Below are positions 1 through 8,266 of a stretch of DNA of 64,000 nt, in pieces; within the stretch, counting starts at the first letter, position 1, and every line of letters starts with the position of its first letter. The translations under genes were made by a program, and so were the position numbers. Source of the DNA: Porphyrobacter sp. (GTDB taxonomy: Bacteria > Pseudomonadota > Alphaproteobacteria > Sphingomonadales > Sphingomonadaceae); assembly GCA_017744315.1 (NCBI GenBank), contig JAGIBN010000001.1:124001-188000 (forward strand). Direction: 5' to 3'. Below the pieces are notes generated by a model, which did not search any database, was not told the origin of the DNA, and saw only the letters and a program-made list of their open reading frames with translations.

Positions 1-206
1 ACCGGCATGCGATACTGCACGGCCGATTCCGCGGCGGCGTCAGCTTCGGCTCCGCCCATGCGCGCTTCGAGCGCCTTGGCGAAGTCGATGTCGCGCGCCT
101 TGTACCCAGGGGTCGCGGCATTCGCGATATTGGAGCCGAGCATTCCCAGGCGTTGAGCGCGTACTTCCAGCGCTGCGCCGTGAACACCGAACAAACCCTC
201 GCTCAT
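1..206 (-). CDS. flgB: Flagellar basal-body rod protein FlgB, N-terminal part (cut by window start)
   Basis: Only the first 68 codons lie in the window; the gene continues leftwards. FlgB is a proximal rod subunit of the flagellar basal body, exported by the flagellar type III apparatus. The visible part carries the family's rod signature, [18 protein letters not shown], at about residues 25-42. There are two adjacent ATG codons (207-209 and 204-206); I chose the second because GGAG then sits at about 6 bases, while it would sit only 3 bases from the first. A consensus sigma-54 promoter (271-285) points into this gene. It is divergent from the MotA-like gene, so the intergenic space is a two-way control region. 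Confidence 0.93.
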   Translation of the reverse strand, partial: MSEGLFGVHGAALEVRAQRLGMLGSNIANAATPGYKARDIDFAKALEARMGGAEADAAAESAVQYRMP

Positions 207-270
207 CATAATCTCCAGTTCGTTCGCCCTTGGCATTCGTCGCCACTGACGTTCGTTCGCAGGGTATTGA

Positions 271-285
271 GCAAGGGCCGTGCCA
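271..285 (-). promoter_or_regulatory. Sigma-54 (RpoN) -24/-12 promoter for flgB
   Basis: Read on the minus strand the sequence is TGGCACGGCCCTTGC, which fits TGGCACG-N4-TTGC exactly, with 10 bases between the -24 GG and the -12 GC. Transcription would start near 259, about 50 bases before the flgB start. Early and middle flagellar operons of many Gram-negative bacteria are RpoN-dependent, so the context agrees. The enhancer-binding activator is not in this window. Confidence 0.8.
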
Positions 286-419
286 AACGCGCTTCAGGGG
301 CAATCTCTCCGAGGGCGGATGGGGGAGGGCGGCAAAGGATTGCCGCAAACCGGCAAAGTTCGGCCACACCCTGAAAGTGCTGATTCCTCGCCCGTTCTTT
401 CGTGTGAGGAGATCGCGTG

Positions 420-1073
420 ATGGAAGGCAGTCATTTTTTCGATCCGGTAGCGGCCGTGCTCGTTTTCGGCGGGACGATCGTCGCTACCGTCATGCGTTGT
501 GGATTGGGCGATGCCCGCGCGGCGCTGCGCGAGTTCGGGTTGCTGTTCGGCCGCGGCTTTGACGCGACGCGCGCGAAGTCGGAGCTGGCCAAGCAAGTGC
601 AGGACATCGAGGCCCAAGGTTTCCTCGGAGCGGAACCGCGCCACTTTGGTGACGGCGAGTTCGACGAGGTGACCGACGAGTTGATCCGCACGCGCTCGAT
701 CAAGACCATCCACAGCAGCCACGAAGCCCACCGCGCCAAGCGCATGGAAACGGCCCAGAAGGCGACGACGTTCTTCGCGGCAGCGGCGGACCTTGGCCCG
801 GTGCTGGGGCTCGCAGGTACGCTGATTTCGCTCGGGGGAATGTCATCCTTCGCCGCGGCGACCGGTAATTTTGCGGAGTCGATCGGAATGGCCGTGGCGA
901 CCACGCTCTATGGCCTGATTGCCGCGAACTTCGTCTTCGCTCCGCTTGCAGCGGTCGTCGACCGAAAGGCTCAGGCCGAGGACCAGGCTCGCGAGCAGAT
1001 GATCGACTGGCTCGCCTCGGCGATCGAGGCGTCGCTGCGCCGCCATCCCGAGGCGGCAAAGGTGGCCGCATGA
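420..1073 (+). CDS. MotA/TolQ/ExbB-family proton-channel protein, MotA-like
   Basis: This 217-residue membrane protein belongs to the MotA/TolQ/ExbB family, whose members conduct protons and drive flagellar rotation or energise outer-membrane processes. Hydrophobic segments lie near residues 8-25 (VAAVLVFGGTIVATV, like MotA helix 2), 117-140 (DLGPVLGLAGTLISLGG) and 153-180 (SIGMAVATTLYGLIAANF). The last two carry the family's channel-helix patterns, but MotA's first helix is missing, leaving about three helices instead of four. ATG 420 is preferred to GTG 417 because GAGGAG (406-411) then sits 8 bases away. The gene overlaps the next by ATGA. Its place between flgB and flgA suggests a flagellar-motor job; an ExbB-like role is not excluded. 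Confidence 0.8.
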   Translation: MEGSHFFDPVAAVLVFGGTIVATVMRCGLGDARAALREFGLLFGRGFDATRAKSELAKQVQDIEAQGFLGAEPRHFGDGEFDEVTDELIRTRSIKTIHSSHEAHRAKRMETAQKATTFFAAAADLGPVLGLAGTLISLGGMSSFAAATGNFAESIGMAVATTLYGLIAANFVFAPLAAVVDRKAQAEDQAREQMIDWLASAIEASLRRHPEAAKVAA

Positions 1074-1495
1074 TCCCGAAGATGTCTGTCGGGTGGCAGA
1101 CCACCATGGCCGATCTGGCGCTGATCCTGTTCATCGTCACAGCGGCAGGAATCAGCTCGGAGATCCAGAAGAAGGACGCGCCGGCGTTGCCGGTGTCGGG
1201 CGAGCCGCTCGCCATCTACAGTGACGCGAAAGGGGCTCCGCCGCTCTCGCAATGGCTGGCCGAACAGGCACCGGATCAGCGGCAGCAGCTGTCCCTGGTC
1301 GTTCGTTACGAACCGGGCCACGCACAGGAAGCGGCCGAGAAGGCGCTCGACTTGGCGCGCCAGGCCGGTCCGGCGGGACAATCAGCCCGCATAATCCTGG
1401 AGCAGGGTGATAAGGCAGAAGCGCTTGCCGTGCTCGCTTTCGATCAGCCCGAGGATAAGATGGCACAAACCTTGCAGCAGGATCGGCAGAACTGA
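1070..1495 (+). CDS. Short MotB/ExbD-like partner of the MotA-like protein
   Basis: This 141-residue protein starts inside the stop of the MotA-like gene (ATGA), so the two are translationally coupled. Residues 9-30 form one transmembrane helix, WQTTMADLALILFIVTAA, with Asp15 at its start. That is where MotB and ExbD carry the proton-binding aspartate. The rest (residues 31-141) is Gln-, Glu- and Ala-rich and appears soluble and periplasmic. It has no recognisable OmpA/MotB peptidoglycan-binding domain, which at 250-300 residues total full MotB proteins have. I infer a stator-like or ExbD-like subunit from position and the helix; family membership is not certain. Confidence 0.6.
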   Translation: MIPKMSVGWQTTMADLALILFIVTAAGISSEIQKKDAPALPVSGEPLAIYSDAKGAPPLSQWLAEQAPDQRQQLSLVVRYEPGHAQEAAEKALDLARQAGPAGQSARIILEQGDKAEALAVLAFDQPEDKMAQTLQQDRQN

Positions 1496-1623
1496 TCCGC
1501 TACAAGGGATTTAACAGTATGCGTGCGAAATCCGGCTCTATCGCCGTTCAGCGCCTTTTCGGCTCCGCCTGCGGAACGCCGCCAGCCCCTCGACCGTGCG
1601 CTATCCGGAAGGATCGCCTTCCG

Positions 1624-2145
1624 ATGAAGCCCCGCCTTACGGGGATGTTGGCCGCGGCAACCATTGCCGCGATGTCCACATCCGCCTCCGCTGCGGGCCT
1701 CACCGACCTTTCCACCATCGACCGCGCCGTGGCCGAGTTCACCGGCGCCGCCATCGGCACGCCGGGCGGTGCGCGGCTTCCGGTCGACCGCCGCCTGCGC
1801 CTGGCCAACTGCGCGCCGGGCATGGCGCTCGAATGGTATGGACGCACTCGTAATACAGTGGTGGTACAATGCCCCGAGCCTGGCGGCTGGCGGGTGTTCG
1901 TCCCGCTCGTCGATGGCGGCGGAGCGTCCACGGCTGCTGCTGCAGTCGGCCCGGACGTAGTCAGCCGCGGTTCTCGCGTGACCATCAGCGTCAAGGGTTC
2001 CGGCTTCACGCTGTCCCGCCAGGGAGAGGCGCTGGAAGCCGGCGCCGTGGGCGAATGGATCCGCGTACAGCCACTCGACCGGAAGGGCGATCCGCTGCGC
2101 GCTCAGGTCCTTCGTCCGGGTGTTGTCGGCATGGAATTGCCGTAA
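1624..2145 (+). CDS. flgA: Flagellar P-ring assembly chaperone FlgA
   Basis: FlgA is the periplasmic chaperone that helps FlgI assemble into the P ring around the rod. The 173-residue product starts MKPRLTG and has a Sec signal peptide ending near STSASA (residue 23). The C-terminal half is the SAF-type chaperone domain of FlgA, seen as VVSRGSRVTISVKGSGFTLS followed by GDPLRAQVL and VVGMEL near the end. The frame is open upstream to 1519, but only ATG 1624 places the signal peptide at the N terminus, and GGAAGG lies just upstream. It follows the MotB-like gene in the same direction. Confidence 0.85.
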   Translation: MKPRLTGMLAAATIAAMSTSASAAGLTDLSTIDRAVAEFTGAAIGTPGGARLPVDRRLRLANCAPGMALEWYGRTRNTVVVQCPEPGGWRVFVPLVDGGGASTAAAAVGPDVVSRGSRVTISVKGSGFTLSRQGEALEAGAVGEWIRVQPLDRKGDPLRAQVLRPGVVGMELP

Positions 2146-2163
2146 CCCGGCAAAGAAATGCCC

Positions 2164-2183
2164 GGCCCGGTGAAAGCCGGGCC
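2164..2183 (+). terminator. GC hairpin after flgA, possible weak terminator
   Basis: A perfect 7-base stem GGCCCGG/CCGGGCC encloses a 6-base loop and is followed by TTAAAAT, not a real T tract. It lies between flgA and flgM and may separate the flgA transcript from the flgM operon, or act as a processing site. Confidence 0.35.
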
Positions 2184-2239
2184 TTAAAATAAGTTGGTTG
2201 CCGCCGTCTTAGTCATTGTCCAGACGACGGAGCGGCAAA

Positions 2240-2530
2240 ATGAGACCGATCGAAACATCAGGGCTGAGTGGGGTAACGCCCCGCGTAACGGGAACGGGAA
2301 CCAACCCCGTGAACGCGGTCGCGCGTGTAAAGCCGGTCGCATCCCGTGAGCAGGAATCGCTTGGCGAAGTAGCCCTTTCTGCGGCTTCCGCAGGCGAGTC
2401 CGCCCCTGTCGACTTCAGCCGGGTCAAGCAGATCCGCCAGGCGATCGAAGAAGGCAACTATCCCATCGTTCCGATGAAAGTGGCCGACGCCATGATCGCG
2501 GCCGGCATTCTCCTCAGGACCAAGTCATGA
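2240..2530 (+). CDS. flgM: Anti-sigma-28 factor FlgM
   Basis: FlgM binds and inactivates the flagellar sigma factor FliA until the hook is complete, when it is exported through the basal body. The 96-residue protein has a low-complexity N-terminal half and a C-terminal sigma-binding segment, VDFSRVKQIRQAIEEGNYPI then KVADAMI, typical of the family. ATG 2240 is chosen over the upstream TTG (2216) because GGAG (2229-2232) is well spaced. It overlaps flgN by ATGA, and fliA is at the end of the same gene run, so the sigma factor and its inhibitor are probably co-transcribed. Confidence 0.88.
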   Translation: MRPIETSGLSGVTPRVTGTGTNPVNAVARVKPVASREQESLGEVALSAASAGESAPVDFSRVKQIRQAIEEGNYPIVPMKVADAMIAAGILLRTKS

Positions 2531-2865
2531 GCAATCCCACCCATCTCCGCGAAAGCCTGCGGCAAATGTTTGCCCTGCTCGAGGCAGAACGGCAGGCTCT
2601 TGCCGCCATCGACCTCGACCGCATCGTGACTTGTGCCGACGGCAAGATGTCTCTTTGCGACGTTATCGAGGGCCGCGGTGCGGAACTCGACGAGGAAAGC
2701 CGGGGCATTCTCGATTCCGTTCTTCGCCTTAACGACGTGAACCGGAAGCTGCGTAACCTCATCGCGGCCAACGTGCAGACACGTCTCACGGCCCTGAGCG
2801 GCGGCAACTCGGTTTATGAGGCTCGCCGCACCCCGAAAACGCGGGAAATTTCCGTCAACGCCTGA
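2527..2865 (+). CDS. flgN: FlgN-like flagellar export chaperone
   Basis: FlgN-type proteins escort hook-associated proteins FlgK and FlgL to the flagellar export gate. The 112-residue product is largely helical and acidic/basic, with no signal peptide. Sequence conservation in FlgN is low; the call rests on size, helical pattern (LRESLRQMFALLEAERQALA at the N terminus) and its place directly after flgM, the standard flgMN order. Start and stop overlaps with flgM (ATGA) support coupled translation. Confidence 0.75.
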   Translation: MSNPTHLRESLRQMFALLEAERQALAAIDLDRIVTCADGKMSLCDVIEGRGAELDEESRGILDSVLRLNDVNRKLRNLIAANVQTRLTALSGGNSVYEARRTPKTREISVNA

Positions 2866-2918
2866 TTTGGCACGGATCATGCTGAACCCGGATCGAGTTT
2901 TCCGATCTGGGGGTAACA

Positions 2919-3752
2919 GTGCCCGAAGTCAGTTCAGTACAGCGAAGCGATGTCCGTGCGGCGATTGCCCGCGCGTCCGCCGCCACGGGTGTCGATTTCG
3001 ACTACCTGGTCGCTCAAGCCAAGATCGAGTCCGCCTTCGATCCCAGCGCCCGCGCCTCAACCTCGAGTGCAGCGGGACTTTACCAGTTCACCTCCGGCAC
3101 CTGGCTCGAGACGCTCGACCGTCACGGTTCGCGTCACGGGCTTAGCTGGGCTGACGCAGCGATTTCCCGCTCCGGCGGGCGTGCCGGCATCGATGATCCG
3201 ACGATGCGGGCGCAAGTGATGAACTTGCGTTACGATCCGGATGCATCGGCCCTGATGGCTGCAGAGCTGGCCCGCGACAATGCGACCGAACTGCGCGGCG
3301 TGCTCGGCCGTGAGCCTGACTCGGCCGAACTCTACCTGGCCCACTTCATGGGAGCCGGTGGCGCGCGCTCGTTCCTCACCGCGCTGCAGAACAATCCAGG
3401 GCAGTCGGCAGCAGATCTCTTTCCGGACTCCGCGTCGGCCAACCGTTCGATCTTCTACGACAATGGACGCCCCCGTTCGGTCGGCGAGGTCATGGACCTC
3501 ATGCGCAACAAGGTCTCCTCGGCCATGGAAGGCGGCTTCGACGGAATGCCGGGCGGCAGCTACTATTCGCCGCGAGCCTCGTTCCAGGCCGCTTCCTACA
3601 GCCGCTCCACCTCCGTTCCCGAGCAGCCGCAGCGCATCCCGTCGATGGCGGACACGCTGCAGGCGACGTTCGGGTCTACGGCGAACCTGCCGGGCAAGGC
3701 CGGTGAGCGGGTCGAGAAGGCCTACTCCGCGTTCAGGACCTTCGGGCTGTGA
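2919..3752 (+). CDS. Flagellar-type lytic transglycosylase (SLT domain)
   Basis: This 277-residue protein has a soluble lytic transglycosylase domain in residues 12-170. The catalytic glutamate is Glu37 in KIESAFDP, followed by the family motif SAAGLYQF. It would open a gap in peptidoglycan for the flagellar rod. There is no signal peptide, so export through the flagellar type III system, or another non-Sec route, is likely, as in FlgJ-like enzymes. The C-terminal 100 residues are Ser/Pro-rich with no recognised domain. The start is GTG 2919 with GGGGG just before it. Its stop overlaps the flhA start (GTGA). Confidence 0.8.
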   Translation: MPEVSSVQRSDVRAAIARASAATGVDFDYLVAQAKIESAFDPSARASTSSAAGLYQFTSGTWLETLDRHGSRHGLSWADAAISRSGGRAGIDDPTMRAQVMNLRYDPDASALMAAELARDNATELRGVLGREPDSAELYLAHFMGAGGARSFLTALQNNPGQSAADLFPDSASANRSIFYDNGRPRSVGEVMDLMRNKVSSAMEGGFDGMPGGSYYSPRASFQAASYSRSTSVPEQPQRIPSMADTLQATFGSTANLPGKAGERVEKAYSAFRTFGL

Positions 3753-5878
3753 GCGGGCTCCGTTCCATCTTCTCGCCCTCGCTGGCGCTGCCGGCGGGCA
3801 TTCTCACGGTCATCGTGCTGATGGTCGTGCCGATCCCGGCGATGATGCTCGACGTGTTCTTCGTCCTGAACATCGCCCTGTCGGTCGCGATCCTGATGGC
3901 GGCGATCAACTCTGAGAAGCCGCTCGACTTCTCGTCCTTCCCCTCGGTCCTGCTGTTCGCGACCTTGCTGCGCCTGGCGCTCAACGTCGCCTCGACCCGC
4001 GTGGTGCTGATGAACGGCCATGAGGGCGAGGCTGCGGCGGGCAAGGTGATCGAAGCGTTCGGCGCCTTCCTCATCGGCGGCAATTTTGCGGTCGGCTTGT
4101 TCGTGTTCATGATCCTGATGATCATCAACCTGGTCGTCGTGACCAAGGGTGCGGGCCGCGTGTCAGAAGTGTCCGCGCGCTTCACTCTCGACGCGTTGCC
4201 GGGCAAGCAGATGGCCATCGACGCCGATCTCGCGGCCGGTCTCATGACTGCCGCCGAAGCCAAGGCTCGCCGCCGCGAAGTGGCGACCGAGGCCGATTTC
4301 TACGGCTCGATGGATGGTGCCAGCAAGTTCGTGAAGGGCGACGCGATTGCGGCCCTGCTGATCTTGTTCGTCAACCTCGTTGCCGGCCTTATCCTGGGCG
4401 TGGTCAGCCACGGCCTGTCGCTGGCCGACGCCGGTGCGCTCTATGTCACGCTGGCAGTCGGCGACGCTCTTGTCGCGTCCATTCCGGCTCTGCTGCTGTC
4501 GATCGCCGCTGCGGTCATCGTCACCCGCGTTTCGGACAGCCGCGACCTTACCGGCCAGATCAGCGGCCAGCTTTCCGATCCGCGCATCTGGCTGCCGGTC
4601 GCCTGTATTCTCGGCGCGATGGGGATGATCCCGGCCATGCCGCAGACCATCTTCTGGCCGCTTTCGCTCGGCGCTTTCTGGCTGTGGAAGACGCTTGGCC
4701 GCCGCGCCCGGACTGCCGCCGTGGTCGAGGAACCAAAGCCGGTCACCGATCCCTCGCGCATCTCGATCGAAGAGATCTCGGAGCAGACCCTCGTCACGAT
4801 CGAGCTGGGCTATGGCCTGGTCCATCTGGCCGACGACCGGAAGGGCGCTCCGCTTGTGGCGCGCCTCACCGGCTTGCGGCGCCAACTGTGCCAGACTTTC
4901 GGCTTCGTCGTCCCGCGCTTCCGCGTCCGCGATTCCTTTGATCTTGCACCCGACCACTATCGCATCCTGCTCGGTGGTGCGCCTCTCGGCACGGCCCAGA
5001 TCCGCACCAATCGAGTGCTCGCGATCGACACGGGCGACGTGAAGTCGAGCGAGCAGATCGCCGGCGAAGCGACTTTCGATCCGAGCTTCGGCTGTCCAGC
5101 CCTCTGGATCGCGCCGAACGATCGCGACCTGGCGGTGGCCGAAGGCTACTTGGTGGTCGACATCGAGAGCGTCATCGCGACGCACGTGAACCAGCTCCTT
5201 GCCGCACGTCCGCAGGAACTGCTGGGTCCCGACCAGGTGCGCGAACTGCTCGACTCGGTGCGCGAGAACAACGCCCAACTTATCGATACGATCACGCCGC
5301 AACCGCTCTCGCTGGCCGCAATCACCCGCGTCATGCGCTCGCTGCTGTCGGACGGCATACCGCTGGCTCACCCGCTACCGGTTCTCTCGAGCCTGTCGCA
5401 AGCGGCGCAGCAGACCACCGACCACGACCGCATGATCGATATGATCCGTGCCGACCTCGGCGGCATGATCGTCGGGCAGATCTGTGCCCCCGACCAGCGC
5501 CTGCCGGTGATCACTCTTGCTGCCGACCTCGAGGAGATGGTCGTCGGCGGAATGCAGGACCCGGGCACGGGCCAAGTCATCATCGAACCGGACCTCGCGC
5601 GTTCGCTGGGCGAGCGGGTGGCCGCGATCATTGCCTCGCGTCAGGCGGGCGAGGGCGCTCCCGCGCTCGTCGTCCAGCAGCGCGCCCGCCGGCCGATCGC
5701 GTCCTTGCTCAAGCTCCGCGCGCCCGGCTGCCTGGTGATTTCGATCCACGAACTTCCCGTCACGCAGCCGATCGAGGTGATCGCAGTGATCGGAGACGAC
5801 AACGCTCTCGCGGCGCACCAGGCGCCGGAATCGCAACAACAAAACAATGAACCCGACAGGGAGACTTTGGCCGCATGA
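3749..5878 (+). CDS. flhA: Flagellar export-gate protein FlhA
   Basis: FlhA is the inner-membrane proton-driven export gate of the flagellar type III system and the docking platform for chaperone-substrate complexes. The 709-residue length is normal. The N-terminal half has about eight membrane helices, and the cytoplasmic loop carries the FHIPEP-family signature RVSEVSARFTLDALPGKQ near residues 140-160. The C-terminal half (about residue 330 on) is the large cytoplasmic domain, ending in a low-complexity tail. It starts with GTG overlapping the preceding stop and its own stop overlaps fliA, so the three genes are tightly coupled. Confidence 0.97.
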   Translation: MSGLRSIFSPSLALPAGILTVIVLMVVPIPAMMLDVFFVLNIALSVAILMAAINSEKPLDFSSFPSVLLFATLLRLALNVASTRVVLMNGHEGEAAAGKVIEAFGAFLIGGNFAVGLFVFMILMIINLVVVTKGAGRVSEVSARFTLDALPGKQMAIDADLAAGLMTAAEAKARRREVATEADFYGSMDGASKFVKGDAIAALLILFVNLVAGLILGVVSHGLSLADAGALYVTLAVGDALVASIPALLLSIAAAVIVTRVSDSRDLTGQISGQLSDPRIWLPVACILGAMGMIPAMPQTIFWPLSLGAFWLWKTLGRRARTAAVVEEPKPVTDPSRISIEEISEQTLVTIELGYGLVHLADDRKGAPLVARLTGLRRQLCQTFGFVVPRFRVRDSFDLAPDHYRILLGGAPLGTAQIRTNRVLAIDTGDVKSSEQIAGEATFDPSFGCPALWIAPNDRDLAVAEGYLVVDIESVIATHVNQLLAARPQELLGPDQVRELLDSVRENNAQLIDTITPQPLSLAAITRVMRSLLSDGIPLAHPLPVLSSLSQAAQQTTDHDRMIDMIRADLGGMIVGQICAPDQRLPVITLAADLEEMVVGGMQDPGTGQVIIEPDLARSLGERVAAIIASRQAGEGAPALVVQQRARRPIASLLKLRAPGCLVISIHELPVTQPIEVIAVIGDDNALAAHQAPESQQQNNEPDRETLAA

Positions 5879-6594
5879 TGATCCAGGATCACACCCGCTT
5901 TTCGGCTGCGAAGGCCTATTCGGTACAGGTAGGGGACCGGGTATCCCGGTTCCTGCCCATGGTGCGCAAGCTGGCTTGGCACCTTTCGGGCAGCGCCGGT
6001 CCTTCGCTTGACGTCGAAGACCTGATGCAGGCCGGCCTGGTCGCGCTCACCGAGTGCGCCCAGCGCCACGAAGGGCCGAGCGAGGATGGCTTTGCCGCTT
6101 ATGCCAAGCTGCGTGTCAGGGGCGCCATGGTCGACCTGCTCCGTGCGTCGTCTCCCGAAGCGAGGGGCGCGCGGGCCAACCGCCGCAAGGTGGAGCAGAC
6201 CCAGCAGGAGCTGCGGCTCAAGCTGAAGCGCGTCCCGACCTCTGCCGAAACCGCTGCGGCCCTTGGCCTCACGGTGGCCGAGTTCGAGAAGCTGCGCACC
6301 GACGCTGCGGTGATCCAGCTCGATTCGATCGACGAGTGCTATTCGGACACCTCGTCGGTGTTCGCATCGGACGATGAAGGCGCCGAAGCGATACTCCTCG
6401 AAGCCGAGGATCGCGCACGGCTGATCGAGGAGATCGGAGCGCTTCCCGAACGGTTGCAGCTGGTGATCCAGCTCTACTTCGTCGAGGAGCTGAACCTCTC
6501 GGAGATCGCCGAAGTGCTCGGCGTCAGTATCCCACGTGTCCACCAGCTGAAGGCCACGGCGCTCGACAAGCTCAAGTTGTCGCTGACGGCGTGA
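5875..6594 (+). CDS. fliA: Flagellar sigma factor FliA (sigma-28)
   Basis: This RNA polymerase sigma factor directs late flagellar and chemotaxis genes and is held by FlgM, encoded 3.6 kb upstream. The 239-residue protein has region 2 at about residues 45-100 (DVEDLMQAGLVALTE, then FAAYAKLRVRGAMVDLLR), region 3, and a C-terminal region 4 with the helix-turn-helix LNLSEIAEVLGVSIPRVHQL. The first of two ATG codons overlaps the flhA stop; either could be used. The downstream gene is convergent, so this ends the flagellar run. Confidence 0.93.
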   Translation: MMIQDHTRFSAAKAYSVQVGDRVSRFLPMVRKLAWHLSGSAGPSLDVEDLMQAGLVALTECAQRHEGPSEDGFAAYAKLRVRGAMVDLLRASSPEARGARANRRKVEQTQQELRLKLKRVPTSAETAAALGLTVAEFEKLRTDAAVIQLDSIDECYSDTSSVFASDDEGAEAILLEAEDRARLIEEIGALPERLQLVIQLYFVEELNLSEIAEVLGVSIPRVHQLKATALDKLKLSLTA

Positions 6595-6603
6595 GACTTC
6601 AGG

Positions 6604-7512
6604 TTATGCGGGCGTAGTCCGGCGCCGCAGCAGGTCCCATACGAACAAGCCTGCCGCGGCCCAGATCGCCACGAAGCAGGCGAGCTGGGCGGGGCGCAGT
6701 TCTTCGCCGAACACCAGCAGGCCGATGAGGAAGACGATCGTCGGGGAGATGAACTGGAGAAAGCCCAGCACGGTGTAAGGCATGCGCCTAGCCGCGATGG
6801 CGAACCAGATCAGCGGGATCGCCGTCATCGGGCCAGCCCAGGCGATCGCTGCCGTCTCCAGCATATTGCGGCCTATCACTGTTCCTGCCGGGCTTGCGGC
6901 GTACCAGCTCACCACAGCCACGGCGGGCAGCAACAGCAGCAGCGATTCAATCGTCAGCCCCACCAGCGCTCCGGCCGCCACGGTCTTGCGCAACAGGCCG
7001 TAGATGCCAAAGCTGAGCGCCATCGAAAGGCTCAGCCACAAGGTCGTCAGCGCCCCGATGGCGAGTACCGTGACGCCGACACCCGCCAGCAGCAGCGCGC
7101 ACCACTGGAGGCGATTGAGCCGCTCTCCCAGCACCACGAGGCCCATCAGCATCATCGCCAGCGGCAGGATGTAGTAGCCGAGGCTCGCGGCATAGACGTG
7201 CTCGGTCTGGATCGCCCAGACGTAGAGCGACCAGTTCACGCCGATCAGGGCGGCGCTGGCGAGCAAGGTCAGCAAGGCTCGGCGGTCTGCCAGGACGGCT
7301 TTCAACTCACCCCAGCCGTCCATGCCCCGGCGATGCGACCAGGTCAGGAACGCTACGCACAGTGGCAGGGTGAAGATGATCCGCCAGGCCACGAACTCGA
7401 TCGGCGGGACCTCGTGCACCAGCAGCAGATAGAGGGGCATCGAGCCCCAGAACGCATGCGCGCCGAGGGCGTAGGGAAGGCCGCTGCGATGCTGTTCGGG
7501 GTGCCCGTTCAC
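6604..7512 (-). CDS. rarD: EamA-family transporter, RarD type
   Basis: This is a drug/metabolite-superfamily exporter of the RarD subgroup in the inner membrane; its substrate cannot be read from the sequence. About ten hydrophobic helices fill the protein, forming two EamA repeats. Typical RarD patterns are visible near the N terminus (ALGAHAFWGSMPLY, then EFVAWRIIFTLP) and in the middle (ALIGVNWSLYVWAI). I set the start at GTG 7512 because it gives the usual short N terminus; a TTG at 7548 would add 12 residues. It is convergent with fliA and divergent from the glycine-zipper gene. Confidence 0.85.
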   Translation of the reverse strand: MNGHPEQHRSGLPYALGAHAFWGSMPLYLLLVHEVPPIEFVAWRIIFTLPLCVAFLTWSHRRGMDGWGELKAVLADRRALLTLLASAALIGVNWSLYVWAIQTEHVYAASLGYYILPLAMMLMGLVVLGERLNRLQWCALLLAGVGVTVLAIGALTTLWLSLSMALSFGIYGLLRKTVAAGALVGLTIESLLLLLPAVAVVSWYAASPAGTVIGRNMLETAAIAWAGPMTAIPLIWFAIAARRMPYTVLGFLQFISPTIVFLIGLLVFGEELRPAQLACFVAIWAAAGLFVWDLLRRRTTPA

Positions 7513-7649
7513 TCGGTGTCGGTTAGGCAGGAAGTAACTTTTCGACAAGCCGTGTGAAAAAAATGTGTTCCTTTCAGACAGGTTGTCAGTCGTTCAGGAA
7601 TCACGGGCTAGGCATGAACCGTCACTCGAAGTTCAACGGAGCCGAGACC

Positions 7650-8063
7650 ATGAATACGCTGTCCAAGAAAATCACCCTCGCCATCGCCGCTCTCGGTATG
7701 ACCGCTTCTGCGATCCCGGCTATGGCGGCCGACTTCGGCCACGCTCGCACTGGCGTCAGTGCGGCGCCGAAGGAAGACACCTGGAACCGTGATCGCCGCC
7801 ATCGGGACGATCGCCGGTATCGCCAGGCCTATTACGGGGGTGAGTCCGTCAACCGGAACACGCGCGTGTGGCGCGGCAATGATGGCCGCACCTACTGTCG
7901 CAAGAAGGACGGCACCACGGGTCTGATCATCGGCGGCGCAGCCGGTGCCCTGCTCGGCCGCGAGGTCGACAAGAGCGGCGATCGCACGCTCGGCACGGTG
8001 CTCGGCGCCGCTGCCGGTGCCCTGATCGGCAAGAACCTGGACGATGGCATGAAGTGCCGTTGA
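7650..8063 (+). CDS. Exported glycine-zipper (2TM) surface protein
   Basis: This 137-residue protein begins with a clear Sec signal peptide (LAIAALGMTASAIPAMAA). After it comes a basic Arg/Asp-rich stretch (DRRHRDDRRYRQ) and then a glycine-zipper 2TM domain: IGGAAGALLGREVDKSG and LGAAAGALIGKNLDDG. Such domains occur in Rick_17kDa/OmpA-like surface antigens and may insert in the outer membrane. ATG 7650 is preferred because GGAG lies 8 bases upstream and the signal peptide then starts at residue 1. Function is unknown. A strong terminator follows. Confidence 0.75.
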   Translation: MNTLSKKITLAIAALGMTASAIPAMAADFGHARTGVSAAPKEDTWNRDRRHRDDRRYRQAYYGGESVNRNTRVWRGNDGRTYCRKKDGTTGLIIGGAAGALLGREVDKSGDRTLGTVLGAAAGALIGKNLDDGMKCR

Positions 8064-8155
8064 TCTGACTACCTGAACGGCCGGAATGTCCTTCCCTTAG
8101 GGACTTCCGGTTGGAGCGCGGCCCTTCGGGTCGTGTTCATGAGGGGTCGCGCCGA

Positions 8156-8198
8156 GGCGCCCGCGTGATGGATCCGCGCGGGCGCCTTGTTCGTTTTT
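8156..8198 (+). terminator. Rho-independent terminator after the glycine-zipper gene
   Basis: A perfect 10-base stem (GGCGCCCGCG at 8156-8165 with CGCGGGCGCC at 8177-8186) and an 11-base loop are followed by a T-rich run (TTGTTCGTTTTT, 8187-8198). This is the clearest intrinsic terminator in the window. Confidence 0.85.
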
Positions 8199-8266
8199 AG
8201 AAGAACTGCGTTTTAGCGCGGGTCGGCCTAAACACTTTGGTTGCGAGTTTGGGTTAGGGCGCTCTC

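Noticed and set aside
2184-2215. FliA promoter before flgM
   Set aside because: TAAA and GCCG occur but with 11 bases between them, not about 15.
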